64,000 bases of DNA. Origin: Corynebacterium mustelae (GTDB lineage: Bacteria; Actinomycetota; Actinomycetes; Mycobacteriales; Mycobacteriaceae). Position numbers and translations under genes: made by a program. The stretch spans positions 1,302,001 through 1,366,000 of the forward strand of contig NZ_CP011542.1 in NCBI RefSeq assembly GCF_001020985.1. The letters are read 5' to 3'. How positions within the stretch are numbered: position 1 is the first letter of the stretch; each line of letters opens with the position of its first letter. This document shows positions 54,557 to 62,760 of this stretch, in pieces. The notes under the pieces were generated by a model that was not told the DNA's origin, searched no databases, and saw only the letters and a program-made list of their open reading frames with translations.

Positions 54557-56620
54557 TTAAGCCCGGTAATCGCGGACCTCGCGCTCCCTAATCTTTGCCA
54601 ATGCCTCACCGACAACTTGAGGAAGCGTCAGAATATGTGCCACGTCCTTATTCGGATCTAGCCGGACGAATGTTTTTTCCGACCAATTGAAGTCTTGATT
54701 GGTGATCAGATCACGCGCAACAAACTGAGCACCATACTCCTGTCCAACCGCAGCCATGTTTAATTCAACGGTAGTTTCTTGCGCATGGTTCGGATCGAGG
54801 TTGATAACCACTAACACTGCATCGCCAGTAACAGGATCGACCTTGGAATACGCCAAAATTTGATCATTAGCCGTGTGATGGAATTGGATTTGACGTAACT
54901 GCTGCAGAGCTGGCTTATCCCGGCGAATGGTATTGAGCAACGTGATATAGGGTTCAAGCGAGTCGCCGCTTTTAACTGCCGCCTCGAAGTCCCGGGGCCG
55001 CAATTCGTATTTCTCGGAATCGAGGTATTCCTCACTACCAGGTGCAACGGCTTGATGTTCGTATAGCTCGTACCCGGAATACACTCCCCAGATTGGTGAA
55101 AGGGTAGCGGCTAGAGCGGCACGAATAGCGAACATGGCGCGGCCGCCATATTGTAGTGACTCATGCAGAATGTCGGGAGTATTGACGAAGAGATTTGGGC
55201 GGCAGACATCCGCCATGCCTGCAATCTCCAAAGCAAAGTCCCGCAACTCATCTTTGGTAGTTTTCCAGGTGAAATACGTATAGGACTGTGAGAACCCAAC
55301 TTTGGCAAGTCCATATAGCCGGGCGGGTCGGGTGAATGCTTCGGCGAGGAAGATCACTTCGGGGTGAGTTTGATGAACTTTAGTGATCAGCCAATTCCAG
55401 AAATTTGTGGGTTTGGTATGTGGGTTGTCTACCCGGAATGTGGTTACCCCAAGTTCAACCCAGAACATGACTATCCGATAAATTTCGGCGTAGATGGTTT
55501 GGGGGTCATTGTCGAAATTAAGCGGGTAGATGTCTTGGTATTTCTTCGGCGGGTTTTCTGCATAGGCTATGGTGCCATCAGCAAGCACAGTGAAAAATTC
55601 GGTGTGTTCTTTGGCCCACGGATGATCCGGTGCGGCCTGAAGCGCTAGGTCAAGGGCGATCTCAAGATTGAGGTCTTTGGCACGATCGAGAAGCTTAACA
55701 AAGTCGTCGATCGTACCAAGATCAGGGTGTACCGTGTCGTGCCCACCAGCGCGGGATCCGATTGCCCAGGGAGAACCAACATCCTCAGGTGTGGGGGTGA
55801 GAGTATTATTACGGCCTTTGCGGTTGATTTCGCCGATAGGGTGAATTGGCGGGAAATAGACAGTATCGAATCCCATACGTGCTACCCGGTCAAGCGCGGC
55901 GGCTGTTGTGGCAAAGGTGCCATGAGTGGGAAGGCCACGGTCATCCCAGCCTCCGGTAGAGCGGGGGAATAGTTCGTACCAGGAGTTAACCAATGCTTCT
56001 CGACGCTCGACGTGGACGGTGTGTTCCAACCCGTTGGTCAACAATTCGCGCAGCGGGTGTTCGGAGAGGATTTCTAACACTTCGACTGATAGCCCAGGAG
56101 CAACACGAGTTCTTAATGGCGCGTCACTGCGCAGCTCTTCTGCCACCGCGAGGAGTGCTTGCTGTTGAATTTCGTCGGTAACTTGGGCGGCGGCTTTTTC
56201 AAAGAGGGATGCGCCATGTTCAAGATCGTTTGCCAACTCCTCTTCGGATTGGCCAGCTTCGATTTTCTTAGTAACCGCATTTCGCCAGGTCTGCATAGGA
56301 TCGCTCCACGCATCGACATGGAATGTCCACGTGCCGGGAACATCGGGGACGAAAAACGCATGCACTAGATCTTGGTTATCCACGTCCTGGTGCATGGTGA
56401 TTCTTAAAGGATAGGCTGCAATCTGGGAGTTCTTAGGCCCATTGATGGTCAGCGTTGCGGCGATGGCGTCATGTCCTTCGCGCCACACCTGGGCGCTAAT
56501 GGGGATCAGTTCGCCAACAACTGCTTTTGATGGGTACAGGCGGCCGGAGATTTGGGGGCGAACATCTTCGATGGCGAGTCTTCCAGTCACTGCTGTTTCT
56601 CTTTCTATCCGGGTGAACAC
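54557..56620 (-). CDS. glgE: Alpha-1,4-glucan:maltose-1-phosphate maltosyltransferase
   Basis: 687 residues of GH13_3; extends alpha-1,4-glucans using maltose-1-phosphate, linked to trehalose metabolism in Actinobacteria. N-terminal domain: PQISGRLYPSKAVVGELIPISAQVWREGHDAIAATL. Catalytic region: FDTVYFPPIHPIGEINRKGRNN, VTTFRVDNPHTKP (nucleophile Asp), VIFLAEAFTRP (Glu) and FVNTPDIL (Asp). Start at GTG 56620 is supported by GGGAGG 11 bases upstream; GTG 56590 (VTGRLAIEDV) is an alternative closer to known homologues. It diverges from the ABC ATPase gene across 274 bp. Confidence 0.95.
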   Translation of the reverse strand: MFTRIERETAVTGRLAIEDVRPQISGRLYPSKAVVGELIPISAQVWREGHDAIAATLTINGPKNSQIAAYPLRITMHQDVDNQDLVHAFFVPDVPGTWTFHVDAWSDPMQTWRNAVTKKIEAGQSEEELANDLEHGASLFEKAAAQVTDEIQQQALLAVAEELRSDAPLRTRVAPGLSVEVLEILSEHPLRELLTNGLEHTVHVERREALVNSWYELFPRSTGGWDDRGLPTHGTFATTAAALDRVARMGFDTVYFPPIHPIGEINRKGRNNTLTPTPEDVGSPWAIGSRAGGHDTVHPDLGTIDDFVKLLDRAKDLNLEIALDLALQAAPDHPWAKEHTEFFTVLADGTIAYAENPPKKYQDIYPLNFDNDPQTIYAEIYRIVMFWVELGVTTFRVDNPHTKPTNFWNWLITKVHQTHPEVIFLAEAFTRPARLYGLAKVGFSQSYTYFTWKTTKDELRDFALEIAGMADVCRPNLFVNTPDILHESLQYGGRAMFAIRAALAATLSPIWGVYSGYELYEHQAVAPGSEEYLDSEKYELRPRDFEAAVKSGDSLEPYITLLNTIRRDKPALQQLRQIQFHHTANDQILAYSKVDPVTGDAVLVVINLDPNHAQETTVELNMAAVGQEYGAQFVARDLITNQDFNWSEKTFVRLDPNKDVAHILTLPQVVGEALAKIREREVRDYRA

Positions 56621-56894
56621 AGGTGTCGTAACCTCCCGTCGGGTCGACGTCTGCGTCGTAACGTATCCTCTATGGTTCCAGTATGCTCTTATACCCGCAT
56701 TACTGCACCAATTTCGGTTTTATTCGTGGCAGGGGGATAGCTAATTACATTGAAAAGTGCGGTGTTGGTTATCCTGCTACTACGGTATGCGACATAACGA
56801 CATTGAGCACGGGGGTGGGCTGTTAACGTGCTACTTTGCTGCTGGGGTGATTTCCCTGTGTCCGATTAACCGCAGCAGGTAAATTGGGGTAATT

Positions 56895-57761
56895 ATGGAA
56901 CCTATGAGTAGTGCGATGCTTCCCCCCGTTTCTGGTGATAACCAGCGTGATCCTGATACCCTCATCGATTTTGAAGACGTCACGTTCGTTCGTGACGGGC
57001 GTACCTTGTTGGCACCGGTGACCTGGAAAGTTGAGCTGGATGAACGGTGGGTGATTATCGGGCCAAATGGCGCGGGTAAAACCACCCTAGTTCGATTGGC
57101 CGGGGCAGAGGAGTTTCCGTCTGGTGGAAAAGCATGGATCATGGGGGAGCGAGTCGGCAAGACCGATATGCGGGATCTGCGATCGATGATCGGGGTATCC
57201 TCATCAGCCTTAGGCAATCGCATACCAGATGGAGAAAAGATCGAAGACCTTGTTGTCTCAGCTGGCTACGCCATTCTAGGGCGCTGGCGAGAAGAATACG
57301 AATCGCTGGATCTGGATCGGGCTAACGACATTTTGGAACAAGTCGGTGCAATGCACTTGGCAGATCGTACATGGGGAACACTCAGCGAAGGTGAACGCAA
57401 ACGTGTGCTCGTAGCCAGGGCCTTGATGTCCAACCCGGAGCTTTTGCTTCTCGACGAACCCAGTGCCGGCATGGACCTAGGTGGACGAGAAGATCTAGTC
57501 GGTTACCTAGGTCAACTGGCGCTCGACCCGGACGCTCCAGCAATCGTGATGATAACCCACCACGTAGAAGAAATTCCCTACGGTTTCACCCACGCGATGC
57601 TACTTGACGAAGGCGAAGTAATCGCCCAAGGGCTCATTGATGACGTCTTAACTTCGGACAATCTCACCCGCACGTTCCATCAAGCGATTCAAGTAGACAA
57701 GATCGACGGCCGTTTCTTCGCCCGCAGACTACGCACCGGTGGAGTTCATCGTAAGAAATAA
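56895..57761 (+). CDS. ABC transporter ATP-binding protein without membrane partner
   Basis: 288 residues, one nucleotide-binding domain: Walker A IGPNGAGKTTLVR near residue 57, signature TLSEGERKRVLVARALM, Walker B ELLLLDEPSAGMD and switch His in VMITHHVEEI. The family is the soluble YlmA/ModF-like group of single ABC domains. No permease gene is nearby, so it may not transport anything. ATG at 56895. Conserved next to glgE in corynebacteria as far as I recall. Confidence 0.87.
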   Translation: MEPMSSAMLPPVSGDNQRDPDTLIDFEDVTFVRDGRTLLAPVTWKVELDERWVIIGPNGAGKTTLVRLAGAEEFPSGGKAWIMGERVGKTDMRDLRSMIGVSSSALGNRIPDGEKIEDLVVSAGYAILGRWREEYESLDLDRANDILEQVGAMHLADRTWGTLSEGERKRVLVARALMSNPELLLLDEPSAGMDLGGREDLVGYLGQLALDPDAPAIVMITHHVEEIPYGFTHAMLLDEGEVIAQGLIDDVLTSDNLTRTFHQAIQVDKIDGRFFARRLRTGGVHRKK

Positions 57762-57902
57762 CACACTCAGTGTCTGACACCTGGTGACGTCGAAAAGCAC
57801 CCCACGTGAGCCTTGGGTATGCTGTGTTGAGGAAACTGACCGCCTGCAGCTGACATATGTTTGTTGCTCTCGGTCATAGCAACTGGAGGTGACGAGACTA
57901 CC

Positions 57903-58739
57903 GTGGCAGCAAAAGTGGAAGGCTATGGCGGTGCAAAGCTGGCTGTCACGGTCGTTCTGGTACGCGACGGTGGCACCGGAATAGAAGTATATGTACAAGA
58001 GCGCGTGTCCTCTATGCCCACCTTCCCCAACGCCACTGTTTTTCCCGGCGGTGGGGTAGACCCACGAGACTTCGAACTTGATATCACCCCGCCTGCCATT
58101 GGTGCCACACCAAACTCCAACGCTCAAACTATCGATGCCACCTGGCACGGCCCAGACCTAGATGAATGGGCACGCCGACTACATACAGACAGATCTAGAG
58201 CACGCGCTCTCGTCATGGCAGCCTGCCGAGAATTATTCGAAGAATCCGGCACCTTACTTGCATCCTATGAAGACGGCCGTCTTATCACCGACGCTACCCC
58301 CTTTCACGCACAACGGCTGGCCCTTGAGTCCCATCGGTTATCATTTTCCCAAGTACTAGAACGTAATGAACTAATGGTGCGAACGGACTTGTTGCGTCCC
58401 TGCTCCAGGTGGGTGAGCCCGCAAACTGATAAACACCAATTCGACATGTTCTCCTTTGTAGCGGTGCCACCCTTCGGTCAAGAACCTGATGGGCAAACTC
58501 GCGAAGCTGCCTCCACCGGGTGGTTCTCGCCATCGCTGATTCTCGATGGCTGGCGCGCCGGGTTACTCCAGCTAGTCATTCCAACTTGGGCACATATGCT
58601 GCTGCTGAGTGAACACGATTCGGTATCGTCACTAATGAAAACCATCGAGAACCCAACAATGGAACCTATCATTGGTGATCCGGTGGGGGATCCTCGCTAC
58701 GCTGAATTTTTCAACTTCACCCCACCCCGGCGCTTTTGA
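57903..58739 (+). CDS. NUDIX-like hydrolase family protein
   Basis: 278 residues. The Nudix fold is visible in AKLAVTVVLVRDGGTGIEVYVQERVSSMPTFPNATVFPGGGVDPRDFE and MAACRELFEESGTLL, a degenerate Nudix box with REL..EES. A long insertion lies between these two parts, as in the C-terminal NUDT19-like subgroup that acts on CoA or nucleoside diphosphate compounds. Start GTG 57903 has GGAGG 13 bases upstream. It follows the ABC ATPase by 141 bp. The substrate cannot be told. Confidence 0.83.
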   Translation: MAAKVEGYGGAKLAVTVVLVRDGGTGIEVYVQERVSSMPTFPNATVFPGGGVDPRDFELDITPPAIGATPNSNAQTIDATWHGPDLDEWARRLHTDRSRARALVMAACRELFEESGTLLASYEDGRLITDATPFHAQRLALESHRLSFSQVLERNELMVRTDLLRPCSRWVSPQTDKHQFDMFSFVAVPPFGQEPDGQTREAASTGWFSPSLILDGWRAGLLQLVIPTWAHMLLLSEHDSVSSLMKTIENPTMEPIIGDPVGDPRYAEFFNFTPPRRF

Positions 58740-58829
58740 ATACGGCGCTGTAGGGCAGCTTTGAGGTTTTCTATCCGCGATCGCTGAAATTTAAGGAATT
58801 TTGGTTTTTCGTGTGGTTTGGGGTTGGGG

Positions 58830-58941
58830 CTCGACTTTTGTGGGTCAAGTTTGTGGTTTTGTTTGTTGTGGTGGGTGAGCTCGACTGATTCTGCGTGGGG
58901 GGTGGGGGCTGGGTGCTATGTGAATGATTTTGGTCGAGTTG
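58830..58941. repeat. Dispersed repeat element, copy 2
   Basis: CTCGACTTTTGTGG at 58830-58843 and GGTCGAGTTG at 58932-58941 match the two ends of the element at 51941-52003, here about 90 bp apart. A further GAGCTCGACTGATT lies between them at 58877. Confidence 0.45.
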
Positions 58942-59038
58942 CTGGGTTTTGGGCGGTGTTTTGTAGCCATGCAGACTCGGGGTGATCGGATAGGAAAGCG
59001 GCACTGAAGTTTCACGCTTGGGGCTTGGGGTGTGTCGG

Positions 59039-59100
59039 TTCGACCTTTGTGGGTGGTATTGGTGGTGTGGGTTGATGTGGTGATGAATTAGTCGAGTTGG
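59039..59100. repeat. Dispersed repeat element, copy 3
   Basis: TTCGACCTTTGTGG at 59039-59052 and GTCGAGTTGG at 59091-59100 match the ends of the 51941-52003 element with similar internal spacing. Confidence 0.45.
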
Positions 59101-59143
59101 GGGTTTTAAGGCTAAGGGGTGGGGTGTGGAAGACGGCGTGGTG

Positions 59144-59225
59144 GGGTGGGTTATCCACAGGTACCCCCGCACATCCCCCGGGTTTTATGTGACTGGTGTC
59201 ACCATGTGGGTGGGTTATCCACAGG
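59144..59225 (+). promoter_or_regulatory. Two perfect DnaA boxes in an 18-bp direct repeat
   Basis: GGGTGGGTTATCCACAGG occurs at 59144-59161 and 59208-59225, exactly 64 bp apart (about six helical turns). Each holds TTATCCACA, the classical high-affinity DnaA box, in the same orientation. Between them lies the inverted repeat GTGAC-TGGT-GTCAC. dnaA and other origin genes are not in the window, so a titration or regulatory site is more likely than an origin. Confidence 0.55.
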
Positions 59226-59286
59226 CCTGGGGCGGTTTTTAAGGTTTATGCACTAGTAGGGTGCGGGGTGTGTCAGGATCACAGGC

Positions 59287-60264
59287 ATGAACCATATCGC
59301 CACCAATACTCCTACTCGTTATGAGGTTATGCAGGGGCTTTGTCTTCTGGGTGTGTTGGTTGGGGAGCTTGTGTATCTGCGACGTGGTGGGCAGAACACC
59401 TCTGGGTGTGTTCGGTTGTGTCCTACCTGGGGTATGGCGCATGATCGGTATGTTCGGTTGTTTCCGAGTGTGCGTAATATTGTGCGGTGTTATGCCACGA
59501 TTATGTCGGCGCGTAGTGCGGTGTTGACGGGGACGGCGGCTGCGTGTGTGTTAGGGATCCCGTTTCTGGGTAATACCAGCAACCTGAAAACCATCTATCT
59601 GACGTTGCCGGGAAAAATGAAACCATCGGCGCGTTATCAGTGGGGTGCTCACGTGACTTATACCGCCCGGGTATTACCGGAATGTGACATTGTGTATGAA
59701 CATGGGGTTCGGGTAACGAGTATCGCCCGGACGTTTCTCGATCTTGTGGTGCTGGAATCAGAGGAGATGGCGGTGTCGTTTATTGAGGCGGCGTTTTATC
59801 TGAAACGGGCATCGAAAACCCAGATCACACGGGAGCTTATGCGCATGCCCGCACTCCACGGTAAGCCTCGTGCGTTACGGTTGGTGGCCGCCACCCGGGA
59901 AAATAGTGAGAGTTTATATGAGACCAAAGCCCGGTTGATGGTTGAGTATGCGGATCTTGACTGTGTGGAATCTATCGAGACTCAAGTGCCGGTACGGTGT
60001 GGGGGCACGACGTACCGGATTGATATGGTGATCAATAAGTTCTTAGGGGTGGAGATTGATGGAAGGTGTAAAACCAGAAACAACCCTCATGCGCTGATCA
60101 ACGAACGGGTTCGGGAGAAACGCATCCAAAATCAGGGGTATATCATCATCCGCTACCACCCTGATGAACTGACCAGTACTTTCCTCACCGACATCACCAG
60201 AATCCTCACCAACCACACAGCCAACAAACGTCGAAAAGCAAAAAACAGGAAAAGCGAAACATAA
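59287..60264 (+). CDS. DUF559/AbiEi-like protein with putative PD-(D/E)xK nuclease domain
   Basis: 325 residues. The N-terminal ~180 residues resemble the HTH/AbiEi-like part of a common corynebacterial and mycobacterial family (SARSAVLTGTAAACVLGIPFLG; VRVTSIARTFLDLVVL). The C-terminal ~100 residues fit a DUF559/Vsr-like nuclease core: YRIDMVINKFLGVEIDGR, then NERVREKRIQNQGYIIIRYHP. Asp and Glu of the D...ExD motif are present, with Arg/Lys nearby. The tail is Lys/Arg-rich. It follows the DnaA-box and repeat block. Function unknown; possible roles are DNA cleavage or a toxin-antitoxin relative. Confidence 0.7.
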   Translation: MNHIATNTPTRYEVMQGLCLLGVLVGELVYLRRGGQNTSGCVRLCPTWGMAHDRYVRLFPSVRNIVRCYATIMSARSAVLTGTAAACVLGIPFLGNTSNLKTIYLTLPGKMKPSARYQWGAHVTYTARVLPECDIVYEHGVRVTSIARTFLDLVVLESEEMAVSFIEAAFYLKRASKTQITRELMRMPALHGKPRALRLVAATRENSESLYETKARLMVEYADLDCVESIETQVPVRCGGTTYRIDMVINKFLGVEIDGRCKTRNNPHALINERVREKRIQNQGYIIIRYHPDELTSTFLTDITRILTNHTANKRRKAKNRKSET

Positions 60265-60440
60265 TGACGTTTTCGACCCCGGAAACCCTGGTGTAATAAA
60301 ATCGAGGTAGTTCTCCTGGCGGGAAACCTCATTATCATGTTAAGGGTCCGCTTAGGCAGGTTTATTTCTAAAACCTATAAGTTTTGCACCACGACAACTG
60401 CCCCTCAATAATTGCGTACAAGAAAGCGGTAGCCGGCACC

Positions 60441-61631
60441 ATGAGTTTCACACCCACTGAAGTGGATTTCCTGCGCGCGCACGCTAGTGACATCGCAACT
60501 TCCCTTGCTCAGCGGTGCTTGACTAAAGAAAACTCCGTAGCTGATGCAGAATTTTTTCGGCAGCAGTATGGGGAATTTGGTCGCGCTGTGATGGAATTGG
60601 CCACTGCACGTACCAAAAGCTCGGGGAAACTTCCAGCTGATTGGTTGGTGTGTAATGAATCAGCTCAGCAAGCAACGCCCCTATTGGTGGCAGACATACG
60701 GGCTGAACGCATTCATGCGGTCATGCAGGATGCGCTTATCCATGATGTCACCTGTTCGATAGGCACTGAAGGTGCGGCAATCCGTTCCTATGGTATGGAC
60801 TATCTTGGCAGTGATATTGACTTTTCCCGGCTGAAAATGGCGAAGTACAACCAGGAGATTGTGGAAAAACGTGTTGCCATTGAACAGCTTGGCTGGTGTG
60901 GGATTGTGGCATCTGATGCTCTTAAACCAGGTGTGGCGGACGCGGCAGGAGTGGTTATCGCTGATCCGGCGCGGCGATCGGGTGGCCGTCGAATTGCGAA
61001 ACCGGAAGATCTAATCCCACCACTTTCATCAGTTATTTCTGCCTATCGGTATCCGGAACTGGCAATTAAATGTGCACCTGGTTTGGATTTTAGTTCTTGG
61101 GATGGATTGGTCAGCGTGGTTAGTCTCAACGGTGGTGTGAAAGAAGCATGTTTATATACTCCGGGCCTTGGTCTTGGTGTCCGGCGCGAGGCCGTTATTA
61201 TCCGAGACGGCGCTGCGGAAAACAATGTGATTGACAACACTCACCCTGATGACGTTGAGGTTTCCCCACCAGGAAGATTTATTATCGACCCGGACGGCGC
61301 GATTGTGCGGGCCGGTTTGGTTCGCCATTACGCTAACCGAGAAGCTTTATGGATGCTTGACGAACGCATCGCGTATCTGACCGGTGATAAAATTCCTGCT
61401 GGCGCTAGCGGCTTTGAATACATTGAAACGGTGTCGCTTAAAAAATTAAAATCCGTTTTGCGCTCTTATGATTGCGGATCCGTGGAAATTCTGGTGCGAG
61501 GACTTGATATTGATCCAGACGTACTACGCAAGAAACTAAAACTTACAGGAAGTACGAAGCTTGCCGTTGTTCTGACCCGAATCGGAAGTGCAGGGGTGGC
61601 TTTAGTGTGCAAGGCCAGGCAGTGGGCCTGA
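60441..61631 (+). CDS. Class I SAM-dependent methyltransferase with THUMP-like domain
   Basis: 396 residues from ATG 60441 (MSFTPTEVDFLRAHA). The SAM-binding motif is DVTCSIGTEGAAIRSYGMDYLGSDID near residue 115, and the later motif is VVIADPARRSGGRRIAKPEDL. The C-terminal ~90 residues (GFEYIETVSLKKLKSVLRSYDCGSVEILVRGLDIDPDVLRKKLKL) correspond to the THUMP-like domain of this actinobacterial family. RNA methylation is probable but the target is unknown. No clear ribosome site precedes the ATG; a TTG frame from 60384 is less likely. Confidence 0.82.
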   Translation: MSFTPTEVDFLRAHASDIATSLAQRCLTKENSVADAEFFRQQYGEFGRAVMELATARTKSSGKLPADWLVCNESAQQATPLLVADIRAERIHAVMQDALIHDVTCSIGTEGAAIRSYGMDYLGSDIDFSRLKMAKYNQEIVEKRVAIEQLGWCGIVASDALKPGVADAAGVVIADPARRSGGRRIAKPEDLIPPLSSVISAYRYPELAIKCAPGLDFSSWDGLVSVVSLNGGVKEACLYTPGLGLGVRREAVIIRDGAAENNVIDNTHPDDVEVSPPGRFIIDPDGAIVRAGLVRHYANREALWMLDERIAYLTGDKIPAGASGFEYIETVSLKKLKSVLRSYDCGSVEILVRGLDIDPDVLRKKLKLTGSTKLAVVLTRIGSAGVALVCKARQWA

Positions 61632-61643
61632 CCGTAGGTTTTT

Positions 61644-61686
61644 CAGCACGGTGGATATAGGCTGTGCTGGTTTAAGGGTTTTTTAT
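61644..61686 (+). terminator. Terminator after the methyltransferase gene
   Basis: CAGCAC (61644-61649) and GTGCTG (61664-61669) form a short stem followed by GTTTAAGGG and six T. Modest strength. Confidence 0.45.
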
Positions 61687-61927
61687 TAGGCTACACTGTC
61701 CCTTGGTAGTTTTCGTCGTACCACTGCTAAGTGGCGTATCTGGTGAATAAAACGGGAAACAATCAGTGATGATATCCGTTACATTGACAGCTACTGAAGG
61801 CAGATACCGCCTGTAGTGTAATGATGGGTTCTTAGACTGTGAAAGTGCAAAAGTAGCCGGGTTGACATAACTGCAGTGGCAAACCGATGGCGACGAATGA
61901 AAAATTACGAAAGGTGAGTGACAAACC

Positions 61928-62722
61928 ATGCCCGCGATTGTGGTGTTGGTGAAAAATGTGCCAGATACCTGGTCAGTTCGGACGCTGGATTCGGACTTCA
62001 CCCTGAACCGGGAGGGGGTGGATAACGTGCTTGATGAAATCAACGAATTTGCCGTTGAACAGGCCCTCCGGTTGCGTGAGAATAATCCTGATGCTGGTTA
62101 CGAAGTTGTTGCGTTATCGGCTGGCCCGAGCGGGTCAGAAGAAGCACTACGAAAAGCCTTGGCTATGGGGGCGGATCGAGCGGTCTTGCTGGCGGATCCA
62201 GCGCTAGCCGGATCGGATGTTATTGGAACGGCTTGGGCATTGACTAATGCCATTAACCAGGTTCCCGATGTGGCGCTTGTTGTAGCGGGTAATGCCTCCT
62301 CGGATGGTGCTATGGGGGCTTTGCCAGGAATCCTTGCGGAGTACCGGAATCAACCAGCATTAACATCTTGCAAGTCGGTGCAACTATCGGGTGAAATTGT
62401 GCGCGGTGTTCGGGAGACTCATGATGGTGATTACGATATTGAGGCGTCCCTTCCTGCCATTGTGACGGTTACAGATAAAGCAGATAAACCTCGATTCCCT
62501 AATTTCAAGGGCATTATGGCTGCTAAGAAGGCAGAAATCACCACGCTTAGTTTAAGCGAGATCGGGGTGGCGCCGGAGCAGGTTGGCTTGGGGCACGCAT
62601 CCACCGCAGTTACCTCAGCGAACGCGCGGCCAGCACGAAGCCAGGGTGACGTGATTCGTGGTGACGCAGCGACGGCTGCACAGAAGATTGTTGATTTCTT
62701 AGAGGCGGAGAACCTGCTGTAA
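61928..62722 (+). CDS. etfB: Electron transfer flavoprotein beta subunit
   Basis: 264 residues; forms with EtfA a heterodimer that accepts electrons from acyl-CoA and other dehydrogenases and passes them to the respiratory chain. Family signatures: MPAIVVLVKNVPDTW, DEINEFAVEQALRLRE, VVALSAGPSGSEEALRKALAMGADRA (nucleotide-binding region), VVAGNASSDGAMGALPGILAE and SLPAIVTVTDKADKPRFPNFKGIMAAKK. ATG with GAAAGGTGAG upstream. etfA follows after 38 bp. Confidence 0.95.
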   Translation: MPAIVVLVKNVPDTWSVRTLDSDFTLNREGVDNVLDEINEFAVEQALRLRENNPDAGYEVVALSAGPSGSEEALRKALAMGADRAVLLADPALAGSDVIGTAWALTNAINQVPDVALVVAGNASSDGAMGALPGILAEYRNQPALTSCKSVQLSGEIVRGVRETHDGDYDIEASLPAIVTVTDKADKPRFPNFKGIMAAKKAEITTLSLSEIGVAPEQVGLGHASTAVTSANARPARSQGDVIRGDAATAAQKIVDFLEAENLL

Positions 62723-62760
62723 CGCAGACCGGTCAGAAACGATTGTGAGGAGAATAATAT

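Larger units (their letters stand above)
58740..59286. other. 547-bp G/T-asymmetric non-coding block with repeats and two DnaA boxes
   Basis: The plus strand here is made largely of G and T from about 58790 to 59160. It carries copies of the inverted-repeat element also seen at 51941-52003, then an 18-bp direct repeat with TTATCCACA boxes flanking GTGAC-TGGT-GTCAC (59189-59202). A 133-codon minus-strand frame across it has a Pro/Thr/His/Asn-only composition and is not a credible gene. Confidence 0.6.

Noticed and set aside
58771..59172. 133-codon open frame on the minus strand
   Set aside because: Its product is almost only Pro, Thr, His, Asn, Ser and Gln, which follows from the G/T skew of the plus strand; no ribosome site or family resemblance.
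61783..61788. TTGACA as -35 of the etfBA promoter
   Set aside because: No acceptable -10 occurs 16-18 bases downstream; a second TTGACA at 61862 has the same problem.
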